From NCBI RefSeq assembly GCF_014645135.1, contig NZ_BMLH01000007.1, positions 156,998 to 220,997 of the forward strand: DNA of 64,000 nt, in the 5' to 3' direction. This document shows positions 17,439 to 26,014 of this stretch, piece by piece. The translations under genes and the position numbers were made by a program. The DNA is from Rheinheimera tangshanensis (lineage in GTDB: Bacteria; Pseudomonadota; Gammaproteobacteria; Enterobacterales; Alteromonadaceae). The number at the start of each line of letters is the position of its first letter. The stretch's first letter is position 1. Under the pieces are notes generated by a model that saw only the letters and a program-made list of their open reading frames with translations, did no database searches and was not told where the DNA came from.

Positions 17439-17460
17439 GCGATATATATTATCGCGATAG
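17439..17460. promoter_or_regulatory. Candidate OhrR operator before ohr
   Basis: The palindrome TATCGCGATA lies at 17450-17459, preceded by GCGATA (17439-17444). It is about 40 nt upstream of the ohr ATG, where a repressor would block transcription. The identical decamer precedes the downstream hydrolase gene. Confidence 0.5.
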
Positions 17461-17607
17461 TTGTTTACTTTAAAAAAATGGGTGAATTCACCCGGTTTTA
17501 CTATCGTTACTGCCAGTCCTTACGGACCTAATCTGTACTGCTTAAAAACTCTTTTCTAGCTGCTGTATCCGGTCGTTTTATTGCCGTTAAACCAGCTGTT
17601 CGACCCG

Positions 17608-17648
17608 ACTTGCGATAATGTTATTGCAATAACTGTTATTTCGCAAGT
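17608..17648. promoter_or_regulatory. Nested inverted repeat upstream of ohr
   Basis: Outer arms ACTTGCGA (17608-17615) and TCGCAAGT (17641-17648) enclose a perfect 14-bp palindrome, GTTATTGCAATAAC (17620-17633), and a GTTATT repeat. It sits in the 375-bp gap between ohr and ohrR and resembles the ATTGCAAT-rich sites of OhrR-family regulators. It is some 200 nt from the ohr start, so it may be a distal operator or an origin of a second transcript. Nothing else is seen in this gap. Confidence 0.45.
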
Positions 17649-17730
17649 TTATTTTCTGATTATTTTACTGGTAGCTCTTATGTGATTGTTTTTAAATGAT
17701 TTAAAGTGGTCATTAAATGAAATAGGCAGC

Positions 17731-17756
17731 ATTAAAAAAGGGCCATCAAGGCCCTT
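17731..17756 (-). terminator. Terminator of ohrR
   Basis: AAGGGCC and GGCCCTT arms (17738-17744 and 17750-17756) with a short loop; on the minus strand a T-run follows. It is 28 bp after the ohrR stop, so ohrR and ohr are separate transcripts. Confidence 0.8.
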
Positions 17757-17783
17757 CTGCGAACACTAGTGTTTTACTCTGAT

Positions 17784-18263
17784 TCAAAGTTTCTTGCTTA
17801 ACTGTGCTCGTAACTGCACTAACTCCTGGCGTAATGCATGGATCTCTGGTTCAGCCATACCACAACTGACACCTACAGTACGATTCACTTCAGCTGCCTG
17901 CACCCGCATAGCCCAGCCCGCTTTGGTTAAACGAATTTCCAGAGTCCGTTCATTTTGCGGATTACGGCTTCGGATCAATAAACCCATAGCTTCCATCCGC
18001 TTAATTACAGGAGTTAAAGCACCTGAGTCTATTTGCAGTTGCTCGCCCACATCTTTTAACGCCAAACCATCGTTTTGCCACAAAATCAGCATAATTAAGT
18101 ACTGCGGATAGGTCAGACCCAATTTATCCAGCAAAGGCTTGTAGACCTTCGTCATCGCCAGCGAGGTGGAATATAAAGCAAAACAAAGCTGCTGATCCAG
18201 ATGCAAAGCTTTTTGGCTTTGAGCATCCAAAGGGGTTGGGATTTGGTCTGATGAATTGGCCAT
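17784..18263 (-). CDS. ohrR: OhrR, MarR-family organic peroxide sensor
   Basis: A 159-residue winged-helix repressor. The N-terminal segment LDQQLCFALYSTSLAMTKVYK carries the reactive Cys (Cys27), oxidised by organic peroxides in this family. The DNA-binding part contains LKDVGEQLQIDSGALTPVIK and the wing RNPQNERTLEIRLT. A second Cys in GVSCGM near 134 matches two-Cys OhrR proteins, which form a disulfide on oxidation. It is transcribed towards ohr but ends in its own terminator. Likely targets are the TATCGCGATA sites before ohr and the exported hydrolase. Confidence 0.92.
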   Translation of the reverse strand: MANSSDQIPTPLDAQSQKALHLDQQLCFALYSTSLAMTKVYKPLLDKLGLTYPQYLIMLILWQNDGLALKDVGEQLQIDSGALTPVIKRMEAMGLLIRSRNPQNERTLEIRLTKAGWAMRVQAAEVNRTVGVSCGMAEPEIHALRQELVQLRAQLSKKL

Positions 18264-18610
18264 GCTGAAATTGCCTGTCTAGGAGCTAACAAACCGCAAG
18301 GTTAATCAGCCCATAGCCAAAGGTCAACTTCTTCTCTGCTTTTATCGGCTAATCCACAGTGCTTATTAAACTGCGTTTTTTCCCTAAATATTTCCACAGC
18401 ACTCTTGATATCCATTTTTTAACCCTCACTTATGTACCGTTCGTTACACAATGCATATTTATTAGCCAGTCCATCACTATTTACATGTAGTCACCTACAA
18501 AATCAAAGTGCTGAGGATTAGGTAATAGCTATGAAGTTTTAGGTCGTTATCTAAAGTGGCCCCTTCTGCAAAAACCACAGGCGTCACTACGGAATACAGC
18601 AGGAGTCTTG
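18264..18610. other. Intergenic stretch between ohrR and pagL
   Basis: A 347-bp gap between divergent genes. It must hold both promoters. I see no open frame of note, no strong palindrome and no TATCGCGATA copy, so ohrR autoregulation through that motif is not supported here. Confidence 0.6.
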
Positions 18611-19129
18611 ATGCAAAAAATTTTATTGGTTTTAGTGATGCTATTGCTGGGCCTGCAAGCTCAGGCACAAGTAGCAGCTATTGATATCGTCAAAGGCGAA
18701 GGTGAAGTTTTAGGTTTGCGTTTGGGCTATAGGCCCTCTGAGTGGTATCTGTCTCACATACCTGTCGTAGGCGATGCCCACCTATATATGGAAGTCAGCG
18801 CAAATCTGTGGCGTTACGGCGAGGAGCCCGAATATGAAAGTAACCTTGCGCTCGCCTTGTCTCCAGTGCTGGTGAAACAATTCAGTACCTTCTATGACAG
18901 AGCCTTATTTTGGGAATTTGGTATAGGTTTTAGTTTGCTCAATAAACAACGTTTTGCTGGCAAAGATTTAGGCTCTCATTATCAATTTGAAGACCGCATA
19001 GGATTGATCTGGCAGGTGCAAAGTCAAGCTCAACTGGCACTGCGTTACATGCATTACTCCAATGCTGGACTACAAAAACCTAATCCGGGTCTTGATTTTA
19101 TTGCCTTATCTTATGCATATAGATTTTGA
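18611..19129 (+). CDS. pagL: PagL-family lipid A 3-O-deacylase (outer membrane)
   Basis: A 172-residue precursor with a signal peptide (ILLVLVMLLLGLQAQA) and a small eight-strand barrel ending in the outer-membrane Phe (ALSYAYRF). The C-terminal motif RYMHYSNAGLQKPNPGLDF matches PagL, where the His-Ser pair (HYS) is catalytic; an acidic partner normally completes the triad. PagL removes the 3-O acyl chain of lipid A and changes endotoxin and envelope properties. ATG 18611 follows CAGGAG; a TTG at 18608 is one codon earlier. It joins EptA and PAP2 as a lipid A modifier in this window, but no PmrA-type box precedes it. Confidence 0.88.
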   Translation: MQKILLVLVMLLLGLQAQAQVAAIDIVKGEGEVLGLRLGYRPSEWYLSHIPVVGDAHLYMEVSANLWRYGEEPEYESNLALALSPVLVKQFSTFYDRALFWEFGIGFSLLNKQRFAGKDLGSHYQFEDRIGLIWQVQSQAQLALRYMHYSNAGLQKPNPGLDFIALSYAYRF

Positions 19130-19150
19130 ATCTGTTGTCCAACATAGATA

Positions 19151-19180
19151 AAAGCCGCCTGAAAAGGCGGCTTTGTTTTT
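19151..19180. terminator. Bidirectional terminator between pagL and an MCP gene
   Basis: AAAGCCGCCT (19151-19160) and AGGCGGCTTT (19165-19174) form a perfect 10-bp stem with a GAAA loop, followed by GTTTTT on the plus strand and a T-rich end on the minus strand. Confidence 0.9.
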
Positions 19181-19192
19181 CACTCAGAAACA

Positions 19193-20818
19193 TCAGACTT
19201 TAAAGCGGGTTACCAACGCATTCAAATCCACAGCCAGGCGCGACAATTCATGAGCGGAGGCGCTGGTTTGGTTGGCTCCAGCGGCAGTTTGTGCGGCCAG
19301 ATCGCTGATATTGACAATGTTGCGGTCAATTTCACGCGCTACTTTGGCTTGCTCTTCGGCCGCACTTGCGATCACCAGATTACTGTCGCTTATTTTATTA
19401 ATGCGTTGGGTAATAATACTCAAAGCCTCACCTGCAGCCTGCGCTACGGTTAACGCATGGCCAGCTTTGTCGCTGCTATGTTTCATTGCACTGACCGCAT
19501 CCCCTGTACCGCTGCGGATTTTCGCGATCATCTCTTCAATTTCACGGGTTGAAGTTTGAGTACGATGCGCCAGTGCCCGTACTTCGTCTGCTACTACAGC
19601 AAAACCACGACCAGCATCCCCTGCCCGCGCCGCTTCAATAGCAGCGTTTAATGCCAGTAAGTTTGTCTGTTCGGCAATAGCACGGATCACATCCAGCACC
19701 TTGCCGATATCCTGAGACTGCACAGCCAGACCCTGGATCAAATCCGACGTTAACGCCACATCCTGATTCATATCGCGGATGGCTTTGACGGTTTCATCGA
19801 CTTGCTGTTGGCCCTGTACCGCCATTTTGGCGGATTCTGTCGACTGCTCAGAGGTTTGTACTGCAGTTTGTGCCACCTCATCGACGGCAGAACTCATCTC
19901 GGTAATAGCCGTTGCGGCTTGCTGAATTTCGTCATTTTGCTGCTGTAAACCACGGGACGAGTCTTCGGTGACTGAATTTAACTCCTCAGCAGCGGAAGCC
20001 AACTGATCCGAGGAATTAGAAATATGGCTCATCGCATCCCGCAAATTTTGCTGCATTTTTTGTAGTGCGGCCATCAAACGACTAGCTTCATCTGCACCAC
20101 TGACTGCGATTTTCTGCGTTAAATCGCCTGAGGCCACAGTTTCTGCCACAGTAACCGCCTCATTCATAGGAGCGGTAATACTACGAGTCATCCACAGCGC
20201 AATAAAAATACTGACGCTAATACCGACGAGGATAGCGAGAATCACAAAAATTTTACTGGTCTCATAGTTTTCAGTGGAAAGTGCTGTCTGTTGTGTGGAA
20301 TGCTCTCTGTTGATCTGCGCCAATTGCATCAGAGCTTTAGTCATTTTATCTGAATGGCCTGTTAACTCTTCATGACTGATCCGGGTTGCTTCCGTTTTAT
20401 TACCCGAATCAAGCGCCTGTAATAAGCGAGCCTGGCTTGCAAAATAACTTTCTTGTGCAGCAACAAACTGCTGATAAACTTCGCGTTCCCCTTCGATAGA
20501 AATTAGTGTTCCGTACTTCTGTTGATGAACAGCTACATCAGCCCTGACTTTGGCCAAAGCCGCCTGATAATCCGTTTTTTGCTGCTCCGTCTCTGCTAAC
20601 ATCAAACGAAAAGTAAAAATTCGTACCCGCATCATATCCAAATTTAATGCGGCCAGAGTATCCAGCGTTGGAATAGTGTTACCCTCAATCTCATCGGAGA
20701 CAGTTCGCATTTGCGCCATATTCATCAGTGCCATGCTGCCTTGTAATACCACCAACAAACCCAATACTGCGAACCCAGCCAATAAGCGGGCGCCAATTTT
20801 ATAATTCCTTAAAAACAT
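19193..20818 (-). CDS. Methyl-accepting chemotaxis protein, 4HB type
   Basis: This 541-residue chemoreceptor has a TM at about 11-31, a periplasmic four-helix-bundle ligand domain (about 35-185), a second TM near 190-210, HAMP, and the cytoplasmic signalling coiled coil with the conserved tip [18 protein letters not shown] followed by [15 protein letters not shown]. It feeds CheA/CheW, which are not in this window. AGGAAAG lies 6 nt upstream of the ATG. It is a single gene after a shared terminator. The ligand is unknown; the 4HB domain carries no recognisable specificity motif. Confidence 0.95.
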   Translation of the reverse strand: MFLRNYKIGARLLAGFAVLGLLVVLQGSMALMNMAQMRTVSDEIEGNTIPTLDTLAALNLDMMRVRIFTFRLMLAETEQQKTDYQAALAKVRADVAVHQQKYGTLISIEGEREVYQQFVAAQESYFASQARLLQALDSGNKTEATRISHEELTGHSDKMTKALMQLAQINREHSTQQTALSTENYETSKIFVILAILVGISVSIFIALWMTRSITAPMNEAVTVAETVASGDLTQKIAVSGADEASRLMAALQKMQQNLRDAMSHISNSSDQLASAAEELNSVTEDSSRGLQQQNDEIQQAATAITEMSSAVDEVAQTAVQTSEQSTESAKMAVQGQQQVDETVKAIRDMNQDVALTSDLIQGLAVQSQDIGKVLDVIRAIAEQTNLLALNAAIEAARAGDAGRGFAVVADEVRALAHRTQTSTREIEEMIAKIRSGTGDAVSAMKHSSDKAGHALTVAQAAGEALSIITQRINKISDSNLVIASAAEEQAKVAREIDRNIVNISDLAAQTAAGANQTSASAHELSRLAVDLNALVTRFKV

Positions 20819-20919
20819 CTGTGTCTTTCCTGTGATTGATTTTTAGAGACGAGCGTTATTTCCATAAAAGTCTAGGCGACAATATAAAAAAAACTCAATT
20901 TTTTTCAGTTAATTACGCA

Positions 20920-21777
20920 CTAATATTCATATTTATACTGAGAAAACAAAGACTGAGCTAACTGCCAGACAGGCCCAGGCCTTTGATTTCCAATCCGCAG
21001 ACCATCCACCTCGACCACTGCTGCCACTTCCTTACTGGAGCTGGTTAACCAGACTTCATCAGCAATCAGCAGCTCATGTTTACTGACAGGCCGTTCTTCT
21101 ACGGTCAGCTTGCTATGCTGACGTAAAATACTCAGTAACAGCTGACGCGTAATGCCGGGTAGTATCTTGTGACTTAGAGGCGGCGTGATGACTACCGTAT
21201 CCTTTACAATAAATACATTGGTTGAGCTGCCTTCGGTTAAAAATCCATGCTCATCGAATAAAATACACTCGTTCAACCCCAAAGCAGCTGCCTGCTGGTG
21301 ATGCATCACATTGCCCAGTAAAGCGGTAGACTTGATATGACAACGCTGCCAGCGTAAATCCTCAGCTGTGATCACTTTGTAACAAGGTGCAGTCTCTGTA
21401 TCCGCCAGAGGTTCTGCGCTTATCTCAAAGGCATACGCAAAAATAGTAGCAGCAATAGCTTTTGGATAGGCATGAGCTCTCTTTGTATCAGTTCCACGAC
21501 TTACGTGCAGGTAGATGCCAAGATTGCCCTCACCATTGGACTGGATTAACTGCTGCACCAGCTGCTGCCAATCCTGCACTGTCATCGCACACTGAATATC
21601 TAAAGCTGCCAGACCTGTTTGTAAGCGCTGGATATGAGCAGCAAACCCCACGCAACGCCCACCATAAGACGGGATCACCTCATAGATGCCATCCCCAAAT
21701 AAAAAACCTCTGTCCATAGGAGAAATTTTTGCCTCAGCCGCCTGCATAAATTGTCCGTTTAAATACACCACACTCAT
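20920..21777 (-). CDS. dat: D-amino acid transaminase (class IV aminotransferase)
   Basis: The 285-residue PLP enzyme has the class IV fold: MDRGFLFGDGIYEVIP at the N-terminus, a Lys in CHIKSTALLGNV (near 146) as the Schiff-base residue, and the LTEGSSTNVFIV signature near 178-190. D-amino acid transaminases swap amino groups between D-amino acids and 2-oxo acids, typically D-Ala + 2-oxoglutarate to pyruvate + D-Glu. It is the last gene of the PxpABC operon, which also encodes both D-glutamate-cyclase-like proteins, so production or use of D-Glu is a consistent role. A branched-chain or 4-amino-4-deoxychorismate lyase activity is less likely given the context. Confidence 0.85.
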   Translation of the reverse strand: MSVVYLNGQFMQAAEAKISPMDRGFLFGDGIYEVIPSYGGRCVGFAAHIQRLQTGLAALDIQCAMTVQDWQQLVQQLIQSNGEGNLGIYLHVSRGTDTKRAHAYPKAIAATIFAYAFEISAEPLADTETAPCYKVITAEDLRWQRCHIKSTALLGNVMHHQQAAALGLNECILFDEHGFLTEGSSTNVFIVKDTVVITPPLSHKILPGITRQLLLSILRQHSKLTVEERPVSKHELLIADEVWLTSSSKEVAAVVEVDGLRIGNQRPGPVWQLAQSLFSQYKYEY

Positions 21778-21798
21778 CTGTTTTATCCTGTCTGTTTT

Positions 21799-22644
21799 TT
21801 ATTCTGGAAAACAAAGACGCTGTAAGTCAGCAATTAGTAACTCTGCATGGGCAGGCGGCAAACTATCCTCAGTCTGACAGGCAAGGCCTGTCACGCCGTC
21901 AACAGCACCGCGCTCAACTAAATACGCTAAGAGTTCTTTAGGCTGACAGTCGAGCAGCCAGCCACAACCCGTCTCTGCATCTTTTAGTTTTGACACTAGT
22001 GCCAGTACCCCATAAGCAGCCCAGTTAGATACGTCGGCCAGTAATAATTCATCACTGCCAGTGACTGACGGTGTGATAGCCAGCTGCGATACCGCCTGAT
22101 AAAGCTTCCCCATCCCTATTTCATTGCCACCATCACCTATTGCTATAGCTGGACAACAGGCCTGTTGAAAAAATACATCAAAATTGGCGCAACGTGCCGA
22201 GATATCCTGTCCTCTCATATTGTAATAGCGACCATCGGCGGCCAAACCTGGTCTTTCTATGGAAATAATTAGTTCAGGATGGTGTTGCTGCAAAAACTGC
22301 TGAGCAAAAGATGCAGCATCTGCACTGTTTACCGGTAATTGTAAGCAGGAATAACCGTCTTTTAACGCCGAAAATAACGGTTCTCCACAACAGAGTAAGG
22401 GTGTGGCCCCCAGTTTTTCCAGTACCTTGTATAACACCAGAGCACCAACAGGGCCGTCAGTTTCAAAGCTATCGGCGACCGGAAAGCCAGTACCTATCAG
22501 TACTAAGCCTTTGCAACCGACGATGAGTTGAGCTACCCGCAAATAACTACCTGTTGGTAAATGCGCCGATAAAGTGGCCATGCCACGCAGGTTTTGTCTG
22601 ACCATCATCTGCTCTATGTCAGCACTGAGCCTGAGTAAATCCAT
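21799..22644 (-). CDS. DUF4392 (D-glutamate cyclase-like, C-terminal type) protein
   Basis: The protein has about 281 residues and the DUF4392 hallmark AIGDGGNEIGMGKLY near 180-195. That domain forms the C-terminal half of eukaryotic D-glutamate cyclase (DGLUCY), which turns D-Glu into 5-oxo-D-proline. Other landmarks are LIGTGFPVADSFETDGPVGA and TERPG-like ISIERPGLAADG. The ATG at 22644 lies 5 nt after the pxpC stop with AAGG and GGAG upstream; a longer start at 22683 would overlap pxpC. It is placed between pxpC and the D-amino acid transaminase. Activity of the isolated domain is not established. Confidence 0.85.
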   Translation of the reverse strand: MDLLRLSADIEQMMVRQNLRGMATLSAHLPTGSYLRVAQLIVGCKGLVLIGTGFPVADSFETDGPVGALVLYKVLEKLGATPLLCCGEPLFSALKDGYSCLQLPVNSADAASFAQQFLQQHHPELIISIERPGLAADGRYYNMRGQDISARCANFDVFFQQACCPAIAIGDGGNEIGMGKLYQAVSQLAITPSVTGSDELLLADVSNWAAYGVLALVSKLKDAETGCGWLLDCQPKELLAYLVERGAVDGVTGLACQTEDSLPPAHAELLIADLQRLCFPE

Positions 22645-22649
22645 TGACC

Positions 22650-23588
22650 TTAACTCCGTAATTCCATAGCCAACTGAGCCCAATAGTTTTGTTGTTCATG
22701 CTGATAAGACAGGAGCTTTTTCGGTTCCACTGTATAAAAACTAATCCTCTGACCCTGTCGGCGCTGAGCCAAAGCGGCGGCATCCCGGGCGAGTATCACG
22801 CCAGGCTTGGGGTAGCCTCCCAGAGTTTGCCGGTCATTTAGCAGCACTATAGGCAAGCCATCCGGTGGTAGTTGCACAGCGCCATAACAAATGCCCTCAG
22901 ATAACAAAGATTTAGGCTGGCACAATAGCGGTTCGCCCTGTAATCGATAGCCCATGCGGTCATACAAGCCAGACACCTGATACTCAGTATTGCATAGCTG
23001 CTGCCACTGTGAATTGTCAAACCAGTGCTGTTGATACCCTGGCACTAAACCCAGTTCGAGCGAAGCTGAGAAGTCCGGCCAAAATTTTTCCGGCAAGGAC
23101 CAAAGTAAAGATCTGTAGGCCGGGCGTACAGGTAAAAACTGACCTTGTTGTAATGCAGCCCCGGCAATACCTCCGACTTTTTCCCGCAGGACAGTGCTGT
23201 TGCTGCCAAAGTGTTTTGGTAGCTGAAAACCTCCCGCTACCGCCAGATAACACCTCAGCCCGGATTTGGCAAAACCTAACTCAATCACATCGTCTTTTTT
23301 AATTCGATGACTTTGCCACAAGGCCTTAGATTGGCCGTTCACTTTCAGTGGCATTTGAGCGCCGGTCACACAAAACACTGTGTCAGCCAAAGCCACTGCG
23401 GTCAAACCACCGACTGAGATTTCGATCTGGCAACTTGGATGTGGGTTTTGCAGCAACAGATCGGCACTACGGTAGCTGACCGCATCTGCTGGTCCGCCCT
23501 GAGTTAAACCTAAATGGGCATAACCAAAACGCCCCTGATCCTGCAAGGTCGCAAGCACGCCAGGATTTACCACCACAAAAGCAGACAT
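22650..23588 (-). CDS. pxpC: 5-oxoprolinase subunit C (biotin-dependent carboxyltransferase family)
   Basis: A 312-residue protein of the KipA/allophanate hydrolase subunit 2 type (GVLATLQDQGRFGYAHLGLT at the N-terminus, YRLQGEPL near 225, LLNDRQTLGGYPKPGV near 265). With PxpA and PxpB it forms the bacterial ATP-dependent 5-oxoprolinase, which opens 5-oxo-L-proline to glutamate. The ATG at 23588 overlaps the pxpB stop (TGATG); a GTG two codons earlier is possible. The gene order A-B-C is the usual one. Confidence 0.93.
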   Translation of the reverse strand: MSAFVVVNPGVLATLQDQGRFGYAHLGLTQGGPADAVSYRSADLLLQNPHPSCQIEISVGGLTAVALADTVFCVTGAQMPLKVNGQSKALWQSHRIKKDDVIELGFAKSGLRCYLAVAGGFQLPKHFGSNSTVLREKVGGIAGAALQQGQFLPVRPAYRSLLWSLPEKFWPDFSASLELGLVPGYQQHWFDNSQWQQLCNTEYQVSGLYDRMGYRLQGEPLLCQPKSLLSEGICYGAVQLPPDGLPIVLLNDRQTLGGYPKPGVILARDAAALAQRRQGQRISFYTVEPKKLLSYQHEQQNYWAQLAMELRS

Positions 23589-24289
23589 CAGCACAATTCC
23601 TGCGGCAATTGGCCACCTAAAGCCAAAAATTCACTTCGGCTTATTGATTGAAAACGTACTCTGTCGCCTACCGCAAACGGCATCAATGCTTCGGCGGTTC
23701 CGGCATACTCTGGTTTGAATAAGGCCGTTGGACATAACCCCAGAATATTCCAGCCACCCGGTGATTCAGCCGGATAAACCGCAGTTTGCCTGTCCGCTAT
23801 CCCCACAGCGCCTTTGGGAACTTTAGGACGGGGACTCACTAAACGCGGTGTCGCAAGACGTTCATCCAGCTCACCCAAATAAGCAAAACCGGGCGCAAAA
23901 CCTATGGCATAGACTCTGTATTCCACTGACTGATGTACATCAATCACTTGTGTTGTGCTCAAACCTGCCCGCTCTGCTACCGCAGCCAAATCCCAGGCCG
24001 GATGATAATACACTGGCAACACGACTAGCTGACCTGATTGTTCACAACTGCTGTCGTGCACCTTAAGCCGCTGCTCTAGCAAGGTTTTAATGACCAACAG
24101 CCCCCGATGTTCAGGTTTTAATACAATGAGTAAAGATGCATAAGAGGGCAATAATTCCTGCAGCTGTTCATGCAATAACAAACGGACTTGCTGTTGCACC
24201 TGCTGCAACTGACGCAGGTTTTTTTCTGATATTTCTGCTGGTAAATACAAAATCAGCGCGTTTTCACCCGCCAGCTCCAGTTGGATCAT
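23588..24289 (-). CDS. pxpB: 5-oxoprolinase subunit B (KipI family)
   Basis: This 233-residue protein matches the KipI/allophanate hydrolase subunit 1 family: YRVYAIGFAPGFAYLGELDE near 120-140, TPRLVSPRPKVPKGAVGIA near 143-163 and SPGGWNILG near 175. It is a partner of PxpA and PxpC in ATP-dependent 5-oxoproline hydrolysis. It overlaps pxpA by 4 bp (ATGA), with GAGGGG upstream, and pxpC by one base. KipI proteins in Bacillus also inhibit a kinase, but the operon supports the oxoprolinase role. Confidence 0.93.
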   Translation of the reverse strand: MIQLELAGENALILYLPAEISEKNLRQLQQVQQQVRLLLHEQLQELLPSYASLLIVLKPEHRGLLVIKTLLEQRLKVHDSSCEQSGQLVVLPVYYHPAWDLAAVAERAGLSTTQVIDVHQSVEYRVYAIGFAPGFAYLGELDERLATPRLVSPRPKVPKGAVGIADRQTAVYPAESPGGWNILGLCPTALFKPEYAGTAEALMPFAVGDRVRFQSISRSEFLALGGQLPQELC

Positions 24290-25029
24290 CTGCCCCTCAG
24301 CAACTGACGAATGGATTTGACTAATACAACGGCCTCTGGATTATCGCCATGCACACATAGAGTATCAGCAACAAGAGCGACTTTATCCCCCGTATCACTG
24401 ACAACAGCGCCAGTTTGCAGTAACAGCTGTACTTGCTCCAGCGCGGCCTGCTGATCCAGCACACTACCTGTCTGACTGCGAGGTGTTAAAGAGCCATCTG
24501 TTTTGTAGCGCCGGTCGGCGAAAGCTTCAAACAATAATTCCAGCTGATAGCCTTTGGCCAGTTTCTTGTGCTCTGCTGCCGAAACACTCGCCAACAGCAT
24601 CAGCTTTAAGGGTTTATGATAGCCAGCGACCGCCTGCATCACAGTTGCAAGCAAGGCAGGATTTGCCATCATATCGTTATACAAAGCACCATGAGGCTTG
24701 ACGTAACTCAGTTCCAGCCCAAGACTTTTGGCTACCCCATCCACAGCGGCAATCTGATACCACAGTAAATGCTTCAGCTCCTCTGCTTGCATTTTAACGG
24801 AGCGACGACCAAAGCCTTGTCTATCGTCATAACTGGGGTGAGCGCCTATTTCGACCTGATGCTGTTTTGCTAAAGTTAAGGTACGAACCAGTACTGTCGG
24901 ATCACCGGCATGAAAACCACAGGCAATATTGGCCTGGTCAATCAAAGGCATGACCTCTGAATCCAGTCCCATGTGCCAGGCACCAAAACTTTCGCCTAAG
25001 TCACAATTTAATTTGAGCAAAGTGTGCAT
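24286..25029 (-). CDS. pxpA: 5-oxoprolinase subunit A (LamB/YcsF family)
   Basis: A 247-residue member of the YcsF family. It starts LKLNCDLGESFGAWHMG and continues IACGFHAGDPTVL and QVEIGAHPSYDDRQGFGRR, the signature positions of PxpA. PxpABC converts 5-oxoproline, ATP and water to glutamate in the cytoplasm. The start at 25029 shares one base with the stop of the upstream DUF1445 gene (TAATG), so translation is coupled; an in-frame extension to 25098 lies inside that gene and is rejected. The central role of this operon is thus 5-oxoproline return to glutamate. Confidence 0.95.
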   Translation of the reverse strand: MHTLLKLNCDLGESFGAWHMGLDSEVMPLIDQANIACGFHAGDPTVLVRTLTLAKQHQVEIGAHPSYDDRQGFGRRSVKMQAEELKHLLWYQIAAVDGVAKSLGLELSYVKPHGALYNDMMANPALLATVMQAVAGYHKPLKLMLLASVSAAEHKKLAKGYQLELLFEAFADRRYKTDGSLTPRSQTGSVLDQQAALEQVQLLLQTGAVVSDTGDKVALVADTLCVHGDNPEAVVLVKSIRQLLRGR

Positions 25030-25817
25030 TAAAAACTCGCCAAAGAAGTGTTCAGCAGATCCGTCACCAGCATATGGCCCGGACTGTGGGTGATACAAAA
25101 TTCAGGTTTTGCCTGGGTGATCACAGCTTGCGGTGTAACACCGCAGGCCCAAAATACCGGCACTTCGTCCTGCTGAATGCTTACGGCATCGCCATAATCC
25201 GGTGATCGGAGATCAAAAATACCAATAGCTTCCGGAGCGCCAAAATGCACCGGAGCGCCGTGCACTGCAGGAAAACGGCTACAAATCTGAATAGCACGTA
25301 TCGCATCAGCAGGCTTCATCGGTCTCATACTGACCACCATAGTGCCGGAAAAGCGCCCGGCGGGGACACATGGCAGATTGGTATTGTACATAGGGACATT
25401 TTTGCCTTCGCTAATATGGCGGATCTCCAGCCCTGCAGCAATTAACGCGTCCTCAAAGGAAAACGAGCAACCAATCAGAAAACTAACTAAGTCTTGGCGC
25501 CATAAAGCGCTAATATTCTGCACTTCGTCTGTCAGCTTGCCATGGCGGAAAATACGATAGCCAGGTAAATCAGTCCGAAGGTCAATGTCCTTTCCCAATT
25601 CAGGCAGTAAAAATTGACCGGGTTCAGATACCGCCACTAAAGGGCAGGCTTTAGGATTGCGCTGGCAAAACAACAAAAACTCCGCCGCCCAGCTCTGTGA
25701 CAAAATCGCCATATTGCACTGCACATAACCGGACGCTAAACCGCTGGTCTGGCCACTGAACAGGCCTGTTCGGATCTGTTGACGTAACTGATAAGGGCTA
25801 AGGCTATTCATCGTCAT
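25029..25817 (-). CDS. DUF1445 / YcsI family putative hydro-lyase (D-glutamate cyclase N-terminal type)
   Basis: The 262-residue protein belongs to the YcsI/DUF1445 family, with [18 protein letters not shown] near 132-150, NVPMYNTN near 155, [13 protein letters not shown] near 180 and [12 protein letters not shown] near 225. The same domain is the N-terminal half of eukaryotic D-glutamate cyclase, whose C-terminal half (DUF4392) is also in this operon. In Bacillus, ycsI similarly neighbours ycsF and kip genes. It is the first gene of the operon; no clear Shine-Dalgarno precedes ATG 25817, and ATG 25811 is an alternative. The exact reaction of the stand-alone protein is not established. Confidence 0.88.
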   Translation of the reverse strand: MTMNSLSPYQLRQQIRTGLFSGQTSGLASGYVQCNMAILSQSWAAEFLLFCQRNPKACPLVAVSEPGQFLLPELGKDIDLRTDLPGYRIFRHGKLTDEVQNISALWRQDLVSFLIGCSFSFEDALIAAGLEIRHISEGKNVPMYNTNLPCVPAGRFSGTMVVSMRPMKPADAIRAIQICSRFPAVHGAPVHFGAPEAIGIFDLRSPDYGDAVSIQQDEVPVFWACGVTPQAVITQAKPEFCITHSPGHMLVTDLLNTSLASF

Positions 25818-25970
25818 CTAAAGCAAAAGGATGGAATAAATCCATACTAGCGGATTTAGTGATCTTTCCCAACCCTCTGTGACAAAAGCACAATTTACCT
25901 GGTTAAACATAAGAAATTGCCCGCAGGACGAAGCGGTCTGGTCGGGATGTTTTGCATCCATGTAAAACAT

Positions 25971-25996
25971 AAAAAAGAGCACCGAAGTGCTCTTTT
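25971..25996 (-). terminator. Terminator of the RND pump operon
   Basis: AAAAGAGCAC (25973-25982) and GTGCTCTTTT (25987-25996) form a perfect stem with a CGAA loop. On the minus strand six T follow, 19 bp after the permease stop. Confidence 0.9.
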
Positions 25997-26014
25997 CATG
26001 CGATCAGCCCGAGT

